Origin: an uncultured Muribaculaceae bacterium
GTDB lineage: Bacteria; Bacteroidota; Bacteroidia; Bacteroidales; Muribaculaceae
Assembly (NCBI GenBank): GCA_910586995.1
Contig: CAJUKZ010000023.1
Coordinates: 1 to 5,354, forward strand
Length of the DNA: 5,354 nucleotides
Reading direction: 5' to 3'
Part shown: piece by piece, positions 5,258-5,354 of the stretch
Numbering within the stretch: position 1 is the stretch's first letter
Layout of the letters: each line of letters starts with the position of its first letter
Position numbers and translations under genes: made by a program
The notes under the pieces: model-generated
Seen by the model: only the letters and a program-made list of their open reading frames with translations
Told to the model about the DNA's origin: nothing
The model's database searches: none

Positions 5258-5330
5258 GACTCCGTAGCTCAGTTGGTAGAGCAACTGACTCTTAATCAGT
5301 GGGTCGAGAGTTCGAGCCTCTCCGGGGTCA
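5258..5330 (+). tRNA. tRNA-Lys(CTT)
   Basis: The full cloverleaf can be traced. The acceptor stem is GACTCCG/CGGGGTC (5258-5264 with 5323-5329, one T-G pair), with discriminator A5330. The D stem is GCTC/GAGC (5267-5270 with 5279-5282). The anticodon stem is ACTGA/TCAGT (5284-5288 with 5296-5300) around loop CTCTTAA, giving anticodon CTT at 5291-5293. The variable loop has five bases (5301-5305), and the T stem is GAGAG/CTCTC with loop TTCGAGC (5311-5317). The length is 73 nt with no encoded CCA; the following bases are CAG. It reads the lysine codon AAG, which the neighbouring lipoprotein gene favours. Confidence 0.97.
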
Positions 5331-5336
5331 CAGAAG

Positions 5337-5349
5337 GGTCTATCAGACC
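5337..5349 (+). other. Short hairpin after the tRNA
   Basis: GGTCT and AGACC pair over 5 bp around ATC, six bases past the tRNA 3' end. It could belong to the 3' trailer, but the window ends before any T-run, so it cannot be called a terminator. Confidence 0.25.
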
Positions 5350-5354
5350 GACGA

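Overview
The window looks chromosomal and comes from a Bacteroidota member, most likely order Bacteroidales. The evidence is two lipoproteins with Bacteroidota-style signal peptides, one starting its mature part with C-K-D-Y-D-D-D. Two promoters carry the Bacteroidales -7 octamer TAACTTTG, each 20 bp downstream of a TTTG or CTTG -33 element. The start codons follow AT-rich leaders with no purine-rich Shine-Dalgarno sequence. A family-level placement such as Muribaculaceae or Prevotellaceae would be a guess.

Layout. Positions 1-542 contain no credible gene. About 39-470 is an array of degenerate hairpin repeats in which two hairpin types alternate about every 75 bp. Together they form a composite unit of about 150 bp, with two copies forward and part of one inverted. 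A hairpin plus T-rich tract (496-527) ends the minus-strand transcription entering this region. Next come three minus-strand genes, listed in transcription order from the right: a 74-residue XRE/Cro-like helix-turn-helix protein (4669-4893), a 1090-residue surface lipoprotein (1122-4394), and a 162-residue lipoprotein (543-1031). A strong intrinsic terminator (1052-1083) lies between the two lipoprotein genes, only 20 bp before the second start codon. The right edge holds a plus-strand tRNA-Lys(CTT) gene (5258-5330) with its own promoter.

How it may work together (inference). The regulator gene has a good promoter whose spacer holds TGTGATACG. Two more copies of TGTGAYRCG lie in its leader, and GTGATGCG recurs in an inverted repeat covering the -33 region of the large lipoprotein gene. 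The simplest model is that the HTH protein controls itself and the lipoprotein gene next to it. The large lipoprotein looks like an abundant surface stalk-and-head protein: an alanine-rich coiled coil followed by about 860 mostly beta-type residues, with strong AAG use for lysine in the part sampled. The small lipoprotein may be expressed by read-through of the intervening terminator, because no promoter is visible for it.

The most unusual part is the hairpin array at 39-470. It resembles a mosaic interspersed repeat (BIME-like) and shows paired base changes that preserve its stems. I recognise no catalogued family in it.
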